Translations under genes and position numbers: made by a program
NCBI GenBank assembly: GCA_902506565.1
Contig: LR732703.1
Span: forward strand, 3,328,255 to 3,392,254
DNA: 64,000 nt
Direction of reading: 5' to 3'
Source: Burkholderiales bacterium 8X
Lineage (GTDB): Bacteria; Pseudomonadota; Gammaproteobacteria; Burkholderiales; Burkholderiaceae_C
Part shown: positions 35,883 to 45,700 of the stretch, piece after piece
Layout: the number at the start of each line of letters is the position of its first letter
Position numbering within the stretch: position 1 is the first letter of the stretch
The notes under the pieces: model-generated
What the model saw: only the letters and a program-made list of their open reading frames with translations
Told to the model about the DNA's origin: nothing
Database searches by the model: none

Positions 35883-36863
35883 ATGCGCAACTACAACGCC
35901 ACCCAAAAAATCCTGGTGACCGGAGGCGCAGGCTTCCTCGGCAGCCACCTGTGCGACCGATTGATCGAACAGGGCCATGACGTGCTGTGCGTCGACAACT
36001 TCTTCACCGGCACCAAGCGCAACATCGAGCACCTGCTCGACCATCCGCGCTTCGAGCTGATGCGGCACGACGTCACCTTTCCGCTCTATGTCGAGGTCGA
36101 CCAGATCTACAACCTGGCCTGCCCGGCCTCGCCGGTGCACTACCAGCACGACCCGGTCCAGACCACCAAGACCAGCGTACACGGCGCGATCAACATGCTG
36201 GGCCTCGCCAAGCGCGTGCGCGCCAAGATCCTGCAGGCTTCGACCAGCGAGGTCTACGGCGATCCGGAGATCCATCCGCAGGTCGAGGCGTATTGGGGCC
36301 GGGTCAACCCGATCGGAATCCGGAGCTGCTACGACGAAGGCAAGCGCTGCGCCGAAACCCTGTTCTTCGACTACCACCGCCAGCACCAGCTGCGCATCAA
36401 GGTGGTTCGCATCTTCAATACCTACGGGCCGCGCATGCATGCCAACGACGGCCGCGTGGTGTCCAACTTCATCGTGCAGGCGCTGCGCGGCGAGAACATC
36501 ACGATCTACGGCGAAGGCCAGCAGACCCGCAGCTTCTGCTACGTGGACGACCTGCTCGAGGCCATGATCCGCATGATGAACACCGGCGACGAGATCACCG
36601 GCCCGATCAACACCGGCAACCCCGGCGAGTTCTCGATGCTGGAACTCGCCAACAAGGTGATCGAACTTACCGGCTCGAAGAGCAAGCTGGTGCACCTGCC
36701 GCTGCCTTCGGACGATCCGAAGCAGCGCCGCCCCGACATCACCCAGGCGCAGCGCCACCTGGGTGGCTGGGAGCCCCGGACGCAGCTCGAGGAAGGCCTC
36801 AAGAAGACGATCGCCTACTTCGACCAGATCCTTCGCGAATCCAACGAACTCAAAACGGCTTGA
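35883..36863 (+). CDS. uxs: UDP-glucuronate decarboxylase (UDP-xylose synthase)
   Basis: This 326-residue short-chain dehydrogenase family enzyme converts UDP-glucuronate to UDP-xylose. It shows [44 protein letters not shown], and [11 protein letters not shown] with the Tyr-x3-Lys pair, followed by [18 protein letters not shown]. These are hallmarks of UXS rather than UDP-glucose epimerase. It is four bases before the dehydrogenase that makes its substrate, so the two form a two-step route from UDP-glucose. Confidence 0.92.
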   Translation: MRNYNATQKILVTGGAGFLGSHLCDRLIEQGHDVLCVDNFFTGTKRNIEHLLDHPRFELMRHDVTFPLYVEVDQIYNLACPASPVHYQHDPVQTTKTSVHGAINMLGLAKRVRAKILQASTSEVYGDPEIHPQVEAYWGRVNPIGIRSCYDEGKRCAETLFFDYHRQHQLRIKVVRIFNTYGPRMHANDGRVVSNFIVQALRGENITIYGEGQQTRSFCYVDDLLEAMIRMMNTGDEITGPINTGNPGEFSMLELANKVIELTGSKSKLVHLPLPSDDPKQRRPDITQAQRHLGGWEPRTQLEEGLKKTIAYFDQILRESNELKTA

Positions 36864-36867
36864 CTCC

Positions 36868-38304
36868 ATGAACATCTCGATCATCGGCACCGGCTACGTC
36901 GGCCTGGTCACCGGCGCCTGCCTGGCGGACATCGGCAACAACGTCTTCTGCCTCGACCTCGACCCGAGCAAGATCGCCACCCTGAACGCGGGCGGCATCC
37001 CGATCTACGAGCCCGGCCTGGCCGAGGTGGTCGAATCCAACGTGGCGGCGCGGCGGCTCGGCTTCTCGACCGACATCGAGGCCTCGGTCGCGCACGGCGA
37101 CGTGCAATTCATCGCGGTCGGCACGCCGCCCGACGAGGACGGCAGCGCCGACCTGCAATACGTGCTGGCCGCGGCTCGCAACATCGGCCGCTACATGAAC
37201 GGCTTCAAGGTGGTGGTCGACAAATCCACGGTGCCGGTCGGCACGGCCGACAAGGTGACCGCCGTGATCCAGGAAGAGCTGGACAAGCGCGGCCGTAGCG
37301 ACCTTCGCTTCTCGGTGGTGAGCAACCCCGAATTCCTGAAGGAAGGCGCCGCCGTCGAAGACTTCATGCGGCCCGACCGGATCGTGATCGGCTACACCGA
37401 CGACGAGCCCGGCCGCGAGGCGCTGGCCTGGATGCGAAAGCTGTACGCGCCCTTCAACCGCAATCACGAGCGCAGCCGGGTGATGGACGTGCGCTCCGCC
37501 GAATTCACCAAGTACGCGGCCAATGCGATGCTGGCAACCCGCATCAGCTTCATGAACGAACTGGCCAACCTGGCCGACCGCGTCGGCGCCGACATCGAGG
37601 CGGTTCGCCAGGGCATCGGCTCGGACCCGCGCATCGGCTACAGCTTCCTGTATGCGGGCACCGGCTACGGCGGCAGCTGTTTTCCGAAGGACATCCAGGC
37701 CCTGACCCGCATCGCGCGCGACAACGGCCAGGCCTTGCGGGTGCTGGAATCGGTCGAGGCGGTCAACGACGAGCAGAAGAAAGTGCTGACCAACAAGGTG
37801 CTCGAGCGCTTCGGGCCCGACCTCGGCGGTCGCAGCTTTGCACTCTGGGGCCTCGCCTTCAAGCCGAACACCGACGACATGCGCGAGGCGCCCAGCCGGG
37901 TCGTGCTCGACGTGCTGCTGCGTGCCGGCGCCCGGGTGGTGGCGCACGACCCGATCGCGGTCGAAGAGACCCGCCGGGTGCTCAAGCTCGACTTCGCCGA
38001 CGCGCCGTCGCTCCTGGAGCGACTCGAATTCAGCTCGGCCAAGGACCCGCTGGACACCGTGGCCGGCGTCGATGCGCTGATCATCGTGACCGAATGGAAG
38101 GCCTACCGCAGCCCCAACCTCGAACGCCTGAAGGCCGCCATGAAGACACCGGTGATCTTCGATGGCCGCAACCTGTACGAGCCGTCGATCATGAAAGCCG
38201 CCGGCATCGTCTACCAGGGCATCGGCCGCAACAGCGCCGAAGCGGCGCCGTCCGGCCTGGACGTCGACGCGGCCAACCTGTCGCAGGCCGTCAAGGCGGC
38301 TTGA
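36868..38304 (+). CDS. ugd: UDP-glucose 6-dehydrogenase
   Basis: This 478-residue enzyme oxidises UDP-glucose to UDP-glucuronate with two NAD. It has the N-terminal [50 protein letters not shown], catalytic Cys271 in [14 protein letters not shown], and C-terminal FDGRNLYEP. The last about 25 residues form an Ala/Ser-rich extension beyond the usual end. It converges on the minus-strand TPR gene, with 16 bases between stops. Confidence 0.94.
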   Translation: MNISIIGTGYVGLVTGACLADIGNNVFCLDLDPSKIATLNAGGIPIYEPGLAEVVESNVAARRLGFSTDIEASVAHGDVQFIAVGTPPDEDGSADLQYVLAAARNIGRYMNGFKVVVDKSTVPVGTADKVTAVIQEELDKRGRSDLRFSVVSNPEFLKEGAAVEDFMRPDRIVIGYTDDEPGREALAWMRKLYAPFNRNHERSRVMDVRSAEFTKYAANAMLATRISFMNELANLADRVGADIEAVRQGIGSDPRIGYSFLYAGTGYGGSCFPKDIQALTRIARDNGQALRVLESVEAVNDEQKKVLTNKVLERFGPDLGGRSFALWGLAFKPNTDDMREAPSRVVLDVLLRAGARVVAHDPIAVEETRRVLKLDFADAPSLLERLEFSSAKDPLDTVAGVDALIIVTEWKAYRSPNLERLKAAMKTPVIFDGRNLYEPSIMKAAGIVYQGIGRNSAEAAPSGLDVDAANLSQAVKAA

Positions 38305-38320
38305 GGGGACTCAAGGAGAG

Positions 38321-38902
38321 TCAGATCGGCTCCGGCGCATCGCGCATCAGCCACTCCACCTCTCGGGCTTCTGGGCTGTCCGGATAGCGTTTCTGCAAGG
38401 TGCGAAGGATCGGCTTGACCATGTCGCGCCGGCCGAGCCCTTGCACCAGCACCCGGGCGGCGAGCTCGTAGGCCTGCGGAATCAGCGGGTCGCCGGGGTA
38501 GTGGCGGTCGAAGCCGGCCAGAAGCGCCAGGGTGGCCTTGGCATCGCCGCTTCGCCATTGGGTCCGGCACAGCGTCAGCATGCCGGATGCACGTTCGAGG
38601 TGGAAGGCCGGGTCCTTCACGCGGCAGGCCTTGAAGACCCGCAAGGCTTCGCCGGGCCGGTCGCGGCGCAGCAGGAGATCGACGAAACGACGCCCGTGGT
38701 CGACCAGGGTGGCCGCCTGCCCTGGCATCAGCAGCAGCACGCGGTGGTACCGGCGATGTGCAGACAGGTCGTCCGGCCAAGCCTGCCGCTCCTCGTAGGC
38801 CACCTGCAGCGCGGCGCGCAGATCGCCGTCGGCAATCATCTGGGTGACCAGCTCGTCGGCTTGCTGCGCCGCTTCGGCGGTCACGGATGCGGTGGGGGAC
38901 AT
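38321..38902 (-). CDS. TPR-like hypothetical protein
   Basis: This 193-residue soluble protein is made of helical repeats: DLRAALQVAYEERQAWPDD, PGEALRVFKACRVKDP, AKATLALLAGFDRHYPGD and a final KPILRTLQKRYPDSPEAREV, which is typical tetratricopeptide spacing. I recognise no catalytic motif. I start at the ATG at 38900-38902, preceded by GGAG, and reject a longer start that would reach into the divergent promoter region. It is divergent from the ECF sigma gene, so it may belong to the sigma factor's regulon or be unrelated. Confidence 0.7.
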   Translation of the reverse strand: MSPTASVTAEAAQQADELVTQMIADGDLRAALQVAYEERQAWPDDLSAHRRYHRVLLLMPGQAATLVDHGRRFVDLLLRRDRPGEALRVFKACRVKDPAFHLERASGMLTLCRTQWRSGDAKATLALLAGFDRHYPGDPLIPQAYELAARVLVQGLGRRDMVKPILRTLQKRYPDSPEAREVEWLMRDAPEPI

Positions 38903-38977
38903 CGAGCGCTCCAGGTCAGGTTGTTGGCAGTATATGTTTCGATTTGTGTCGCCTATCACCATCTCGTCGTCAGGCGG

Positions 38978-39006
38978 TGAATCCACCCACCGTAGCTGCC
39001 CGTATG
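38978..39006 (+). promoter_or_regulatory. candidate ECF-type promoter of the sigma-factor gene
   Basis: TGAATCC (38978-38984) and CGTATG (39001-39006) are separated by 16 bases, 35 bases before the sigma gene's ATG. An ATCC-type -35 with a CGTA-type -10 is a common ECF promoter form. Its place directly before an ECF gene suggests autoregulation. Confidence 0.5.
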
Positions 39007-39040
39007 TTTTCCATGGCGGCTGCTGATCCACAATCCACGC

Positions 39041-39616
39041 ATGAGTTCACCCCAACCGGATGCCGAGCTGACGGCATTGATCGACCGCGTCGGCCATGGC
39101 GACGAACTGGCGCTTCGCCAGCTCTACGAGCGCACCGCGCCCAAGTTGCTGGGGCTTGCGATGCGGGTCGTCCGCCAGCGCGAGTGGGCCGAGGACGTGC
39201 TGCAGGACGCGTTTCTGTCGATCTGGCGCGCCGCCGGCGACTACCGCGCCTCGCTCAGCCCGCCGATGGCCTGGATGGGGTTGATCGTGCGGAGCCGCTC
39301 GCTCGACCTGCTGCGCCGACGCAGCGCCGATCGGGCTCACCTGACGCAACCTTTCGACGACATCATGGCCGAGACCATGGGCTCGGACGACGCCAATCCG
39401 ATGGACGCTGCCGATGCCAGCGAGCAGGCCTGGGCGCTGCACCAGTGCCTGTCGCAACTCGAAGCCCGGCAGCGCGAGGTCGTGAGCCTCGCCTATTTGC
39501 GGGACCTGAGCCACAGCGAGCTGTCGGACCAGCTCCGGGTGCCGCTCGGCACCATCAAGACCTGGATCCGGCGCGGCCTCGAAAAAATCCGGCTCTGCAT
39601 GGCGCAAGTCGCCTGA
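39041..39616 (+). CDS. ECF-family RNA polymerase sigma factor
   Basis: This 191-residue sigma-70 family protein has region 2 (LLGLAMRVVRQREWAEDVLQDAFLSIW, including the core-binding and -10 recognition helices) and region 4 (QREVVSLAYLRDLSHSELSDQLRVPLGTIKTWIRRGLEKIR). It is a SigK-like ECF group by its partnership with an RskA-type anti-sigma factor. It directs RNA polymerase to a small regulon in response to an envelope or oxidative signal that cannot be read here. The anti-sigma gene starts 10 bases later. Confidence 0.93.
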   Translation: MSSPQPDAELTALIDRVGHGDELALRQLYERTAPKLLGLAMRVVRQREWAEDVLQDAFLSIWRAAGDYRASLSPPMAWMGLIVRSRSLDLLRRRSADRAHLTQPFDDIMAETMGSDDANPMDAADASEQAWALHQCLSQLEARQREVVSLAYLRDLSHSELSDQLRVPLGTIKTWIRRGLEKIRLCMAQVA

Positions 39617-39626
39617 AGTCACCCAC

Positions 39627-40409
39627 GTGAACATCGCATCCCATCCCGAACTCCTGGAGCTGCTGGCCGCCAGCCATGCGCTCGGCACCTTGCGAGGCGG
39701 CGCGCGTCGCCGCTTCGAGGCCATCGCGCGCGAGCAGCCGGCGGTGCGGGCCGCTGCGGTGGCCTGGCAGGCCCGGCTGGCCGGCATGTCCGAATTGCAG
39801 GCGCCGGTGTCGCCCGACCCCGCCGTCTGGATCCGAATCCGCAACCTGATCGAGGCCGAGAAGGAACAAGCCGCCATCGCGCGCCGGCGTCTGCAAGCCG
39901 CCACCGAGACGCAACCGGCCCATCCGGCCCATCCGGCTCAACCGGCGGCTGCGGGCTGGCTGCGGAGCCTCGGGTTCTGGCGCGGCGTGGCCGGCGCCGG
40001 TGCGCTCGCGACCGCCGTACTGCTGGCGGTCGGGCTCGACCTGCGCCAGCAGCTTCGAACCGCCCCGGCCGTCCAGTACGTCGCGGTCCTGCAAGACCAG
40101 CAGGCGGCGGCGTCCATGCTCGTGACCTTCGATCCGAAGAACGGCCAGTTGACGCTGCAGCGCCTCGGCGGATTCCGCGAAGGCGACGACAAATCGCTGC
40201 AGCTCTGGGCTCTGCCGCCCGGAAGCGCGCCGCGCTCGCTCGGCGTGCTGGGGCGCGAAGCGGCACTCAAGCTGCCCGCTCAATCCGACGAAATCCGTGC
40301 CGTTCCTGCTCTCGCCGTCACGCTGGAGCCCAAGGGCGGCGTACCGCCGGGGCAGCCGGCGACCGGCCCGATCCTGTTCAAGGGTCCGCTGATCGAAAAG
40401 GTGCTTTGA
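39627..40409 (+). CDS. RskA-type anti-sigma factor
   Basis: This 260-residue membrane protein has a cytosolic N-terminal sigma-binding domain (PELLELLAASHALGTLRGGARRRFE), a Pro/His/Ala-rich linker near 98-109, one membrane helix at about 120-138, and a periplasmic RskA domain (YVAVLQDQQAAASMLVTFDPKNGQLTLQRL...LQLWALPPGSAPRSLG). It should hold the adjacent sigma factor inactive until released. The start codon is GTG. Confidence 0.92.
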   Translation: MNIASHPELLELLAASHALGTLRGGARRRFEAIAREQPAVRAAAVAWQARLAGMSELQAPVSPDPAVWIRIRNLIEAEKEQAAIARRRLQAATETQPAHPAHPAQPAAAGWLRSLGFWRGVAGAGALATAVLLAVGLDLRQQLRTAPAVQYVAVLQDQQAAASMLVTFDPKNGQLTLQRLGGFREGDDKSLQLWALPPGSAPRSLGVLGREAALKLPAQSDEIRAVPALAVTLEPKGGVPPGQPATGPILFKGPLIEKVL

Positions 40410-40492
40410 CGAATAGTTACGATTTCGCGAGCTGCTGAGCGGAACTTGGCGCGCGAAGTCGCTCAAAGCACGTTCATCATTCGACGGTGCCG

Positions 40493-41341
40493 ATGAACAT
40501 CTTCTCCAGCGTTCGACTTTCCGCCCTCGCCTTGACCTTGTCCCTGGGTCTTGCCGCCCAGGCACAGACTTCGGCACCTCCCTCTCCCCGATCGATTCCC
40601 GGCTCGGTCGTCGCCGCGGCGACGCCGGTGGTCGATGCCTATGTGGCGGCTGCCGCCCGCTGGAAGAACGACCTGGCTGCTTTCGCCAATGCGGACAAGC
40701 AGCAGCTTCCCAAGGACGGCGGCGTGCTGTTCGTCGGCAGTTCCACCATCCGGATGTGGAACAGCATGGCGGACGATTTCCGCGACCTGCCGGTGGTGAT
40801 CAACCGCGGCTTCGGCGGCTCGACCATGAACGATTGCAACCTGTTCGCGAAGGACCTGGTGGTCCGCTACAAGCCGCGCCAGGTGCTGGTCTACGCCGGC
40901 GACAACGACCTGGCCGAAGGCCGCACGCCGATGCAGGTACTCGAAAGCTTCGCGCATTTCGCGTCGACCGTGCGGGGCGAGCTGCCCGATGTCCGGATCT
41001 CCTACATCTCGGTCAAGCCGAGCCCTTCGCGCGAGAAGCTGCTGCCGCAGATCCGCGCAACCAACGACATGATCGCCGCCTATGTGCGGCGGCTCCCGAA
41101 CAGCGAATACATCGACATCTTCACGCCGATGATCGATGCCGATGGCCGCCCGCGGGCGGAGCTGTTCCGGACCGACCAGCTGCACCTGAATGCGCAGGGC
41201 TACGCCTTGTGGAAGAACGTGATTGCGTCTCGGTTGCCGCCGGCTGCGGGCAGCCAACTCGCCGGAAGTGCCACCCAAGGTGCAGCTCCGGTTTCACCTG
41301 CTGACAAGGCTCCGGCCAACCTGCAGGCCGCCGCCCGCTGA
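40493..41341 (+). CDS. secreted SGNH/GDSL hydrolase
   Basis: This 282-residue protein has a signal peptide (MNIFSSVRLSALALTLSLGLAAQA) and an SGNH hydrolase domain. Block I is FVGSSTIRMW (Ser nucleophile), block II NRGFGGST, block III VYAGDNDLAEG (Asn) and block V DQLHLNAQGY (Asp/His). Such enzymes cleave esters, often acetyl groups on polysaccharides or lipids, in the periplasm or outside. A GTG six bases upstream is an alternative start. It follows the sigma/anti-sigma pair by about 80 bases and could be a target of that system (inference). Confidence 0.85.
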   Translation: MNIFSSVRLSALALTLSLGLAAQAQTSAPPSPRSIPGSVVAAATPVVDAYVAAAARWKNDLAAFANADKQQLPKDGGVLFVGSSTIRMWNSMADDFRDLPVVINRGFGGSTMNDCNLFAKDLVVRYKPRQVLVYAGDNDLAEGRTPMQVLESFAHFASTVRGELPDVRISYISVKPSPSREKLLPQIRATNDMIAAYVRRLPNSEYIDIFTPMIDADGRPRAELFRTDQLHLNAQGYALWKNVIASRLPPAAGSQLAGSATQGAAPVSPADKAPANLQAAAR

Positions 41342-41429
41342 AACAGTTGCCGGGCGGCTGCCAAGGCGCCGCCCCCCTCGCGGACGCTGGCGCCGAGACG
41401 GCTCGCGGCCGCCGCCCTCGCGGGCATCC

Positions 41430-42683
41430 TCAAGCCGGCTGCACCTCCACCGCCTCCCGGATCGCCCCGATCACATCGTCCGCATAGCGGGCCCAGGTGT
41501 AGGTGGCCGCGTGGGCCTGGGCGGCCAGCTTCATCTGGTGGAGTTCCTCGCGGTTCTGCTCGAACCATGCAAGCTTCTCTGCAATGAGGCCCGGTGAGCG
41601 GATCGGCACCAGGAAACCGGTCTTGCCTTCGATCACCAGGTCTTCACCGCCGGTGTTCGGCGTGATGACCAGCGGCAGGCCCTGGCTCATGGCCTCCTGC
41701 ATGACCAGGGCCCGGCCTTCGTAAAGCGACGGCAGGCAGAAGACGTCGCAGGTGCGCATCAACTTCAGGACTTCGGCATGCGGCCGGCCGCCCTCGTGGA
41801 TGAAGTCCGGGTACTGACCGGTATAGAACGAAGCCGGCGCCAGCCGCGATCCCATCACGACCAGTTCGATGTTCTGGCCCTTCAGGAGCTGCATCGCGGC
41901 GAACAGGTCCGCCAGCCCCTTGCGCTGGCCCATCGATCCGACGAACAGCACCCGCAAGGGCCTGGATCGATCGGACGGCGCCGGCGGCGTGCCGGCCGAC
42001 GGCGGCGAGCCGAAGGGCGACAGCACCCGCGGCTTGTCGGCTGCCCACTCGGGCAACGAATCGGCGACGAACCGGCTGGGCACCACCACGAGTTCGGCAC
42101 GGGCGAGTTCCTGCTCCTTGCGGTCGAGCTTGGCCGGCGAGTCGGACATGCCGCCGCCGAGGGCGATCGACCAGGCGGGCAGGCGCTCGAGCTCTTCCTT
42201 CATGAGCTTGCGGCCGGTCGCGTAGTACGAGATGGGCAGGTCGTACACGCGCAGGCTTCCGATGCCCTCGGCCACCCGGAAGGTGTCCAGCGCCGAATCC
42301 TCGTAGCAGTAGACCGCGTCGATGCGTTCGCTCGCGTTGATCGATGCCAGCTGGCGCGAGACGAACAGGTCGAACTCCTGCAGCACCCGATCGACCGAGG
42401 CGAAGCCGACCTCGTGGCGAAGCGGAAATTCCCAGCCCCGCCGATTGCTGACCGCACGCGCGATCTCCCGCCAGGGATGCTGCACGATCATCGATGCCGG
42501 AACGTCGAAGCGGCGCCGCATCAGGTCGCGCCGCGCGCCTTCGGGCAGGATCTTGAGCAGCGGGTTGTCGGCCGAAACGGCCAGCGTGGTTGCGAAGCGA
42601 GCCAGTAGCTTTTCTCTTTGCAGACCATCGAGCATGGCACGCGCGTTCTGGTTGCCTGCGGGGTGGCTGAACAACAATTTCAT
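41430..42683 (-). CDS. GT4-family glycosyltransferase
   Basis: This 417-residue GT-B enzyme has a C-terminal family 4 domain with LRVLFVGSMGQRKGLADLFAAM, DVFCLPSLYEGRALVMQEAMSQG and ITPNTGGEDLVIEGKTGFLVP, including the E-x7-E pair. The N-terminal half (MKLLFSHPAGNQNARAML) is the acceptor domain and has no strong family match I can name. It stands alone, divergent from the alpha-2-macroglobulin gene. It may serve the same glycan as the 35-38 kb set, but this is not shown. Confidence 0.85.
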   Translation of the reverse strand: MKLLFSHPAGNQNARAMLDGLQREKLLARFATTLAVSADNPLLKILPEGARRDLMRRRFDVPASMIVQHPWREIARAVSNRRGWEFPLRHEVGFASVDRVLQEFDLFVSRQLASINASERIDAVYCYEDSALDTFRVAEGIGSLRVYDLPISYYATGRKLMKEELERLPAWSIALGGGMSDSPAKLDRKEQELARAELVVVPSRFVADSLPEWAADKPRVLSPFGSPPSAGTPPAPSDRSRPLRVLFVGSMGQRKGLADLFAAMQLLKGQNIELVVMGSRLAPASFYTGQYPDFIHEGGRPHAEVLKLMRTCDVFCLPSLYEGRALVMQEAMSQGLPLVITPNTGGEDLVIEGKTGFLVPIRSPGLIAEKLAWFEQNREELHQMKLAAQAHAATYTWARYADDVIGAIREAVEVQPA

Positions 42684-42765
42684 ATCGATCGATCATAGTG
42701 GAGGCCCCCCGGTCGACCGGGTGCAAACCCGGGTGCGATACCCTCCGGGAACGAGGAGAAGAACG

Positions 42766-45700
42766 TTGAAAACGAGAACGATGGCGCACTTTCTGGCGGC
42801 CGCATGCCTGGCCCTTGCCGGCATCGAGGTCCATGCCCTGCAGATCACCCAGTTCACGCCGCAAGGCGAAGTCGCGCGGGTTCGGCAGGCGGTGGCCCGC
42901 TTCGATCAGGCCGCGGTCAGCTTCGGCGGTCCGAAGGCACCCGCTCCGCTCGCGGTTCGCTGCAGCGATCCGGCGGTCAAGGGCACCGGTCGCTGGACCA
43001 GCGACAAGCAATGGGTCTTCGACTTCGAGAACGACCTGCCGCCCGGCGTGCGCTGTACGGCGACCCGCGTCGCCGGCTTCAGGTCCGCCGGCGGCAGCGA
43101 GCTGCAAGGGCCGGAGACCTACGCCTTCAACACCGGCGGACCCTTCGTTCGCAGCTGGCAGCCGAGCTACGGCGAAATTGACGAGCAGCAGGTCTTCATG
43201 CTCGAGCTGAGCGGCCCGGCGACGCCGGAAAGCGTGCAGGCCAACATGTGGTGCGCCGCCGAAGGATTGGGCGAGCGTTTGCCGGTCGTGCGGATCGAAG
43301 GCGCGCAGCGCGCGGCGGTGCTTCGCTCGACCGGTCGGGAGCAGCAGGCAGCCAAGGAGCCAGGCCGGTTCTTGACGCTGCGGTGCAACCGCACGCTCAC
43401 GCCCGCCAGCAAGGTCGAACTGGTCTATGGCAAGGGCGTCGCCACGCCTTCGGGCTTCGCGAACAACGTGGAGCGCCGGCTCAAGTTCAAGGTGCGCGAG
43501 CCGTTCCGAGCCTCCTTCACCTGCGAGCGCGAGAACGCGCAGGCCGCCTGCCTGCCGCTGCGTCCGATGGTGCTGCAGTTCAATGCGCCCGTCTCCCGCA
43601 AGCTGGCCGCGCAGATCACGATGCAGGGCGGCGGCAAGACCCTGCAGCCCAAGTTCGACGATGAAGCCAGCGCAGCGAACGAAGACAGCGTGGTCGAGTC
43701 GATCTCGTTCGCGCCGCCCTTTGCCGAGCAGACCGCCTTCACGATCGCGCTGCCCGCGAAGTTCGAAGACGCTTCGGCCCGCCCGCTGGCTGCCGCGGAC
43801 AGCTTCCCGATGAAGGTCGCGACCGGCGCGATGCCGCCGCTCGCCAAGTTCGCGGCCTCGCCGTTCGGTGTGGTCGAGCGATTGGCCGAACCCGGCATGC
43901 CGGCCCTGATGCCGGTCACCGTGCGGCGGGTCGAGCCGGCGCTGCAGGTACAGGCCCTCACGCCCGGCAAGGTAAGCGACCTCAACCCGCAGACCGACGC
44001 AGAAATCATTGCCTGGTTTCGCAAGGTGCGCCGCTACGAGAACAGCTACACCGTGCCGCGCAAGGTCGCGGCGCAGGATGCCCGGCGGCCGATCCCGCCG
44101 CCCCTCGACGCGGCCGACAAGGACGACATCCAGAGCCGCATGGTGTCGCTCCTCGACGGGCAGTCCGGCGTCAAGACGCTCGACATGCCGAAGAGCCAGG
44201 CCACCGATCCGCGGCCGTTCGAAGTGGTCGGCATTCCGCTGCAACCCGGCTTCCACGTGCTCGAGATCGCATCGCAGAAGCTGGGCGAATCGCTGCTCGA
44301 TCCTCGGCTGGGCGCCGGCCGCACGATGTACGTGCGGACCTCCGCCTTGGCCACCAACCTCGCGGTGCATTTCAAGCTCGGGCGCGAGAACTCGCTCGCC
44401 TGGGTGACCACGCTCGACAAGGGCCGGGTGGTCGCGGGCGCGATGGTGCGGGTCTCCGATTGCAATGGCCGCGAGGTCGCGAGCGGCCGCACCGATGCGA
44501 TGGGGCGGGTCCTGCTGTCGGGCGTTTCGCCGACCGCGCCGTCCTGCGGCGGCGGCGCCGACATGGAAGATGGCCCTGACTACGGCGGCGATGCCTGGTT
44601 CGTCAGCGCCCGCGCCAAGGACGAGCAGGGCGTCGAGGATCTCGCCTTCACCTGGAGCGACTGGCAACGCGGCATCGAGCCCTGGCGCTTCAACGTGCCG
44701 ACCAGCCTGGAGCCCGAGCCCGATCGCGTCGCGCACACGGTGTTCGATCGAAGCCTGCTCCGGGCGGGCGAAACGGTGTCGATGAAGCACCTGATCCGCA
44801 CCCAGACCCGCCAAGGCTTCGGGCTGGTCGACAAGCCGCCGACCGAGTTGGTCGTCACCCACGTCGGCAGCGGCCAGCAATACACCCAGCCGCTCGCCTG
44901 GAGGCGCACCGCGACCGGCGGCCAGAGCGCCGAGAGCAGCTTCTCGATTCCGGCCGCCGCCAAGCTCGGCGTGTATCGGGTCGAACTGCGTCAGGACGGT
45001 GATTCGGACGAAGGCCCGACGCAGTCCGCGGGGCAGTTCCGGGTGGAGGAGTTCCGCCTGCCGGTGCTGGAAGGCCGCATCGGCCCGAGCGATGCCAAGC
45101 CGCTGGTGGCGATCACCAGCCTGCCCACCGACCTGCAGGTCAACTACGTGGCCGGCGGCGGTGCGGGCAACCTGGCGGTCAAGGTGTCCGCGATCAGTCG
45201 CGCCAAGCGGCCGGAATTCGCCGACTACGACGCCTTCAGCTTCTCGCCGCCCAGCCGGCAGCCCGGCAGCGCGCCGGGTGGCGAAGAAACCGGAGAAGCC
45301 GAGCAGGACGTGCGCGTGGTCGCGGACAAGCTGTCCGTGACGCTCGATCGCAACGGCACCGGAAAGCTCGTCATCGAGAAGATCCCGCTGGCCAAGGCCG
45401 CGCCGCGCGAACTCCTGATGGAGGCCAGCTACGCCGACCCGAATGGCGAGGTGCAAACGCTTCGCAGCATTCAGACGCTGTGGCCGGCCGCGGTGGTCGC
45501 GGGCATCAAGACCGAGGGCTGGGTCTCGACCAGCCAGAAACTCAAGTTCCAGGCACTGGCGCTGGACCTTGCCGGCAAGCCGAAGGCGGGCGTGACGCTC
45601 AACGTGCGGGCCATCGCACGCATCACCACCACCAGCCGCAAGCGCATGGTCGGCGGCTTCTACACCTACGACAACAAGACCGACGTGAAGGAGATCGGCA

